Source: an uncultured Halomonas sp.
Lineage (GTDB): Bacteria > Pseudomonadota > Gammaproteobacteria > Pseudomonadales > Halomonadaceae
Assembly (NCBI RefSeq): GCF_946887195.1
Contig: NZ_CAMPKE010000001.1
Coordinates: 390,100 to 454,099 of the forward strand
Length of the DNA: 64,000 nt
Reading direction: 5' to 3'
Shown here: one piece after another, positions 63,667-64,000 of the stretch
Layout of the letters: each line of letters starts with the position of its first letter
Position numbering within the stretch: position 1 is the stretch's first letter
Notes under the pieces: model-generated
Told to the model about the DNA's origin: nothing
The model's input: only the letters and a program-made list of their open reading frames with translations
Databases searched by the model: none
Position numbers and translations under genes: made by a program

Positions 63667-63734
63667 ATATCGGAACCATCGATCATGCACTTCAGTTCAT
63701 AGTCCGTTGCACTTGCCAGGCTCGCCCGACCGAA

Positions 63735-63811
63735 TGGCGCGCCCAGCAGGACTCGAACCTGCAACCTACGGCTTAGAAGGCCGTTGCTCTATCCGGTTGA
63801 GCTATAGGCGC
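63735..63811 (-). tRNA. tRNA-Arg (TCT)
   Basis: 77 bases with encoded CCA. Minus-strand acceptor GCGCCTA..., D-arm AGCTCAACCGGATAGAGC, anticodon stem-loop with anticodon TCT (CCTTCTAAG), T-arm GCAGGTTCGAGTCCTGC. Reads AGA codons. Confidence 0.96.
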
Positions 63812-63925
63812 AATATTCCCTGGACGGGACATATTCCACGAAAGAACGCTTCAGTTGGAATATTACGGCCTCAAGGCTTCAACTGACAACACCGGTGATT
63901 GAATTCTTCAACCCAATCAACAGGT

Positions 63926-64000
63926 TGGTCGGGGTAGAGGGATTTGAACCCCCGACATCCTGCTCCCAAAGCAGGCGCGCTACCAGACTGCGCTATACCC
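63926..64000 (-). tRNA. tRNA-Pro (TGG), 5' end cut by window edge
   Basis: 75 of an expected 77 bases are present; the first two bases of the acceptor stem lie beyond the window. The anticodon loop TTTGGGA carries TGG, the T-arm is GGGGGTTCAAATCCCTC, and CCA is encoded. Likely the first tRNA of the Pro-Arg-His-His cluster in this view. Confidence 0.95.

Noticed and set aside
63572..63886. Short open frame running through the tRNA genes
   Set aside because: It covers tRNA-His copy 2 and tRNA-Arg; the peptide (GIEPTTTGATIRSS) is the usual false translation of tRNA genes.
1..64000. CRISPR arrays, insertion sequences or prophage genes
   Set aside because: No regularly spaced direct repeats, no transposase or integrase frames and no phage structural genes were seen.

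Overview
The window looks like chromosome from a GC-rich, motile gammaproteobacterium of the Halomonadaceae (Halomonas or a close relative). This rests on protein character, on FlhDC-type control of flagella in a halophile-like proteome, and on the conserved order tig-clpP-clpX-lon-hupB-ppiD. The genus is inferred, not proven. I see no rRNA, CRISPR array, prophage or intact insertion sequence.

Region 1 (1-11145, all minus strand) holds the top and late parts of the flagellar hierarchy. flhDC (master regulator) is followed by motAB-cheAW and a methyl-accepting chemotaxis protein cut by the left edge, the same order as in enterobacteria. Upstream of flhDC lies fliD-fliS-fliT, extended by a second FliK-like protein and a stand-alone FlhB C-domain protein (FlhX/FlhB2 type). 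Region 2 (11354-17797) is accessory: two unrecognised proteins around a CBS-domain protein, an MFS exporter, a type I asparaginase, an unpaired HigA-like antitoxin, a DUF2835 protein, a HEXXH metalloprotease-like protein and a PD-(D/E)XK-like protein. Region 3 (17866-45903) is the main structural cluster: flaG, a GAF-PAS-GGDEF-EAL protein, fliE, fliFGHIJK, fliLMNOPQR, flgKL and flgBCDEFGHIJ on the minus strand, then flgA and flgMN. fliC, fliA, flhA, flhB and the rest of the che genes are not in the window.

Region 4 (46072-54567) carries an HDOD-diguanylate cyclase, an SRPBCC protein, a 7-deazaguanine operon (queC-queE-long queD-like), an NTF2-like gene with an XRE/MmyB-type regulator, a YkgJ-type protein, a COG0523 GTPase behind a likely Zur box, and a CurA-like reductase. 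Region 5 (54727-64000) is the protein quality-control block (ppiD, hupB, lon, clpX, clpP, tig) and a tRNA cluster (two identical tRNA-His, tRNA-Arg, tRNA-Pro cut by the right edge).

Sigma-28 (FliA) promoters can be read directly: five good matches, upstream of motA, mcp, fliD, flgK and flgM, and two weaker ones, at 17181-17207 (leading into the PD-(D/E)XK-like gene and flaG) and before fliL. This supports FlhDC to FliA/FlgM control. Many flagellar genes overlap by 4 bases, indicating translational coupling. The most unusual signals are the flhDC terminator interleaved with the motA sigma-28 promoter, a FliK-like/FlhX-like pair in the fliD operon, a repeat-bounded segment apparently translated as an N-terminal extension of QueC, and a pair of matching palindromes at the NTF2/XRE locus. 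Most of the window is conserved machinery, and I do not claim a wholly new system.
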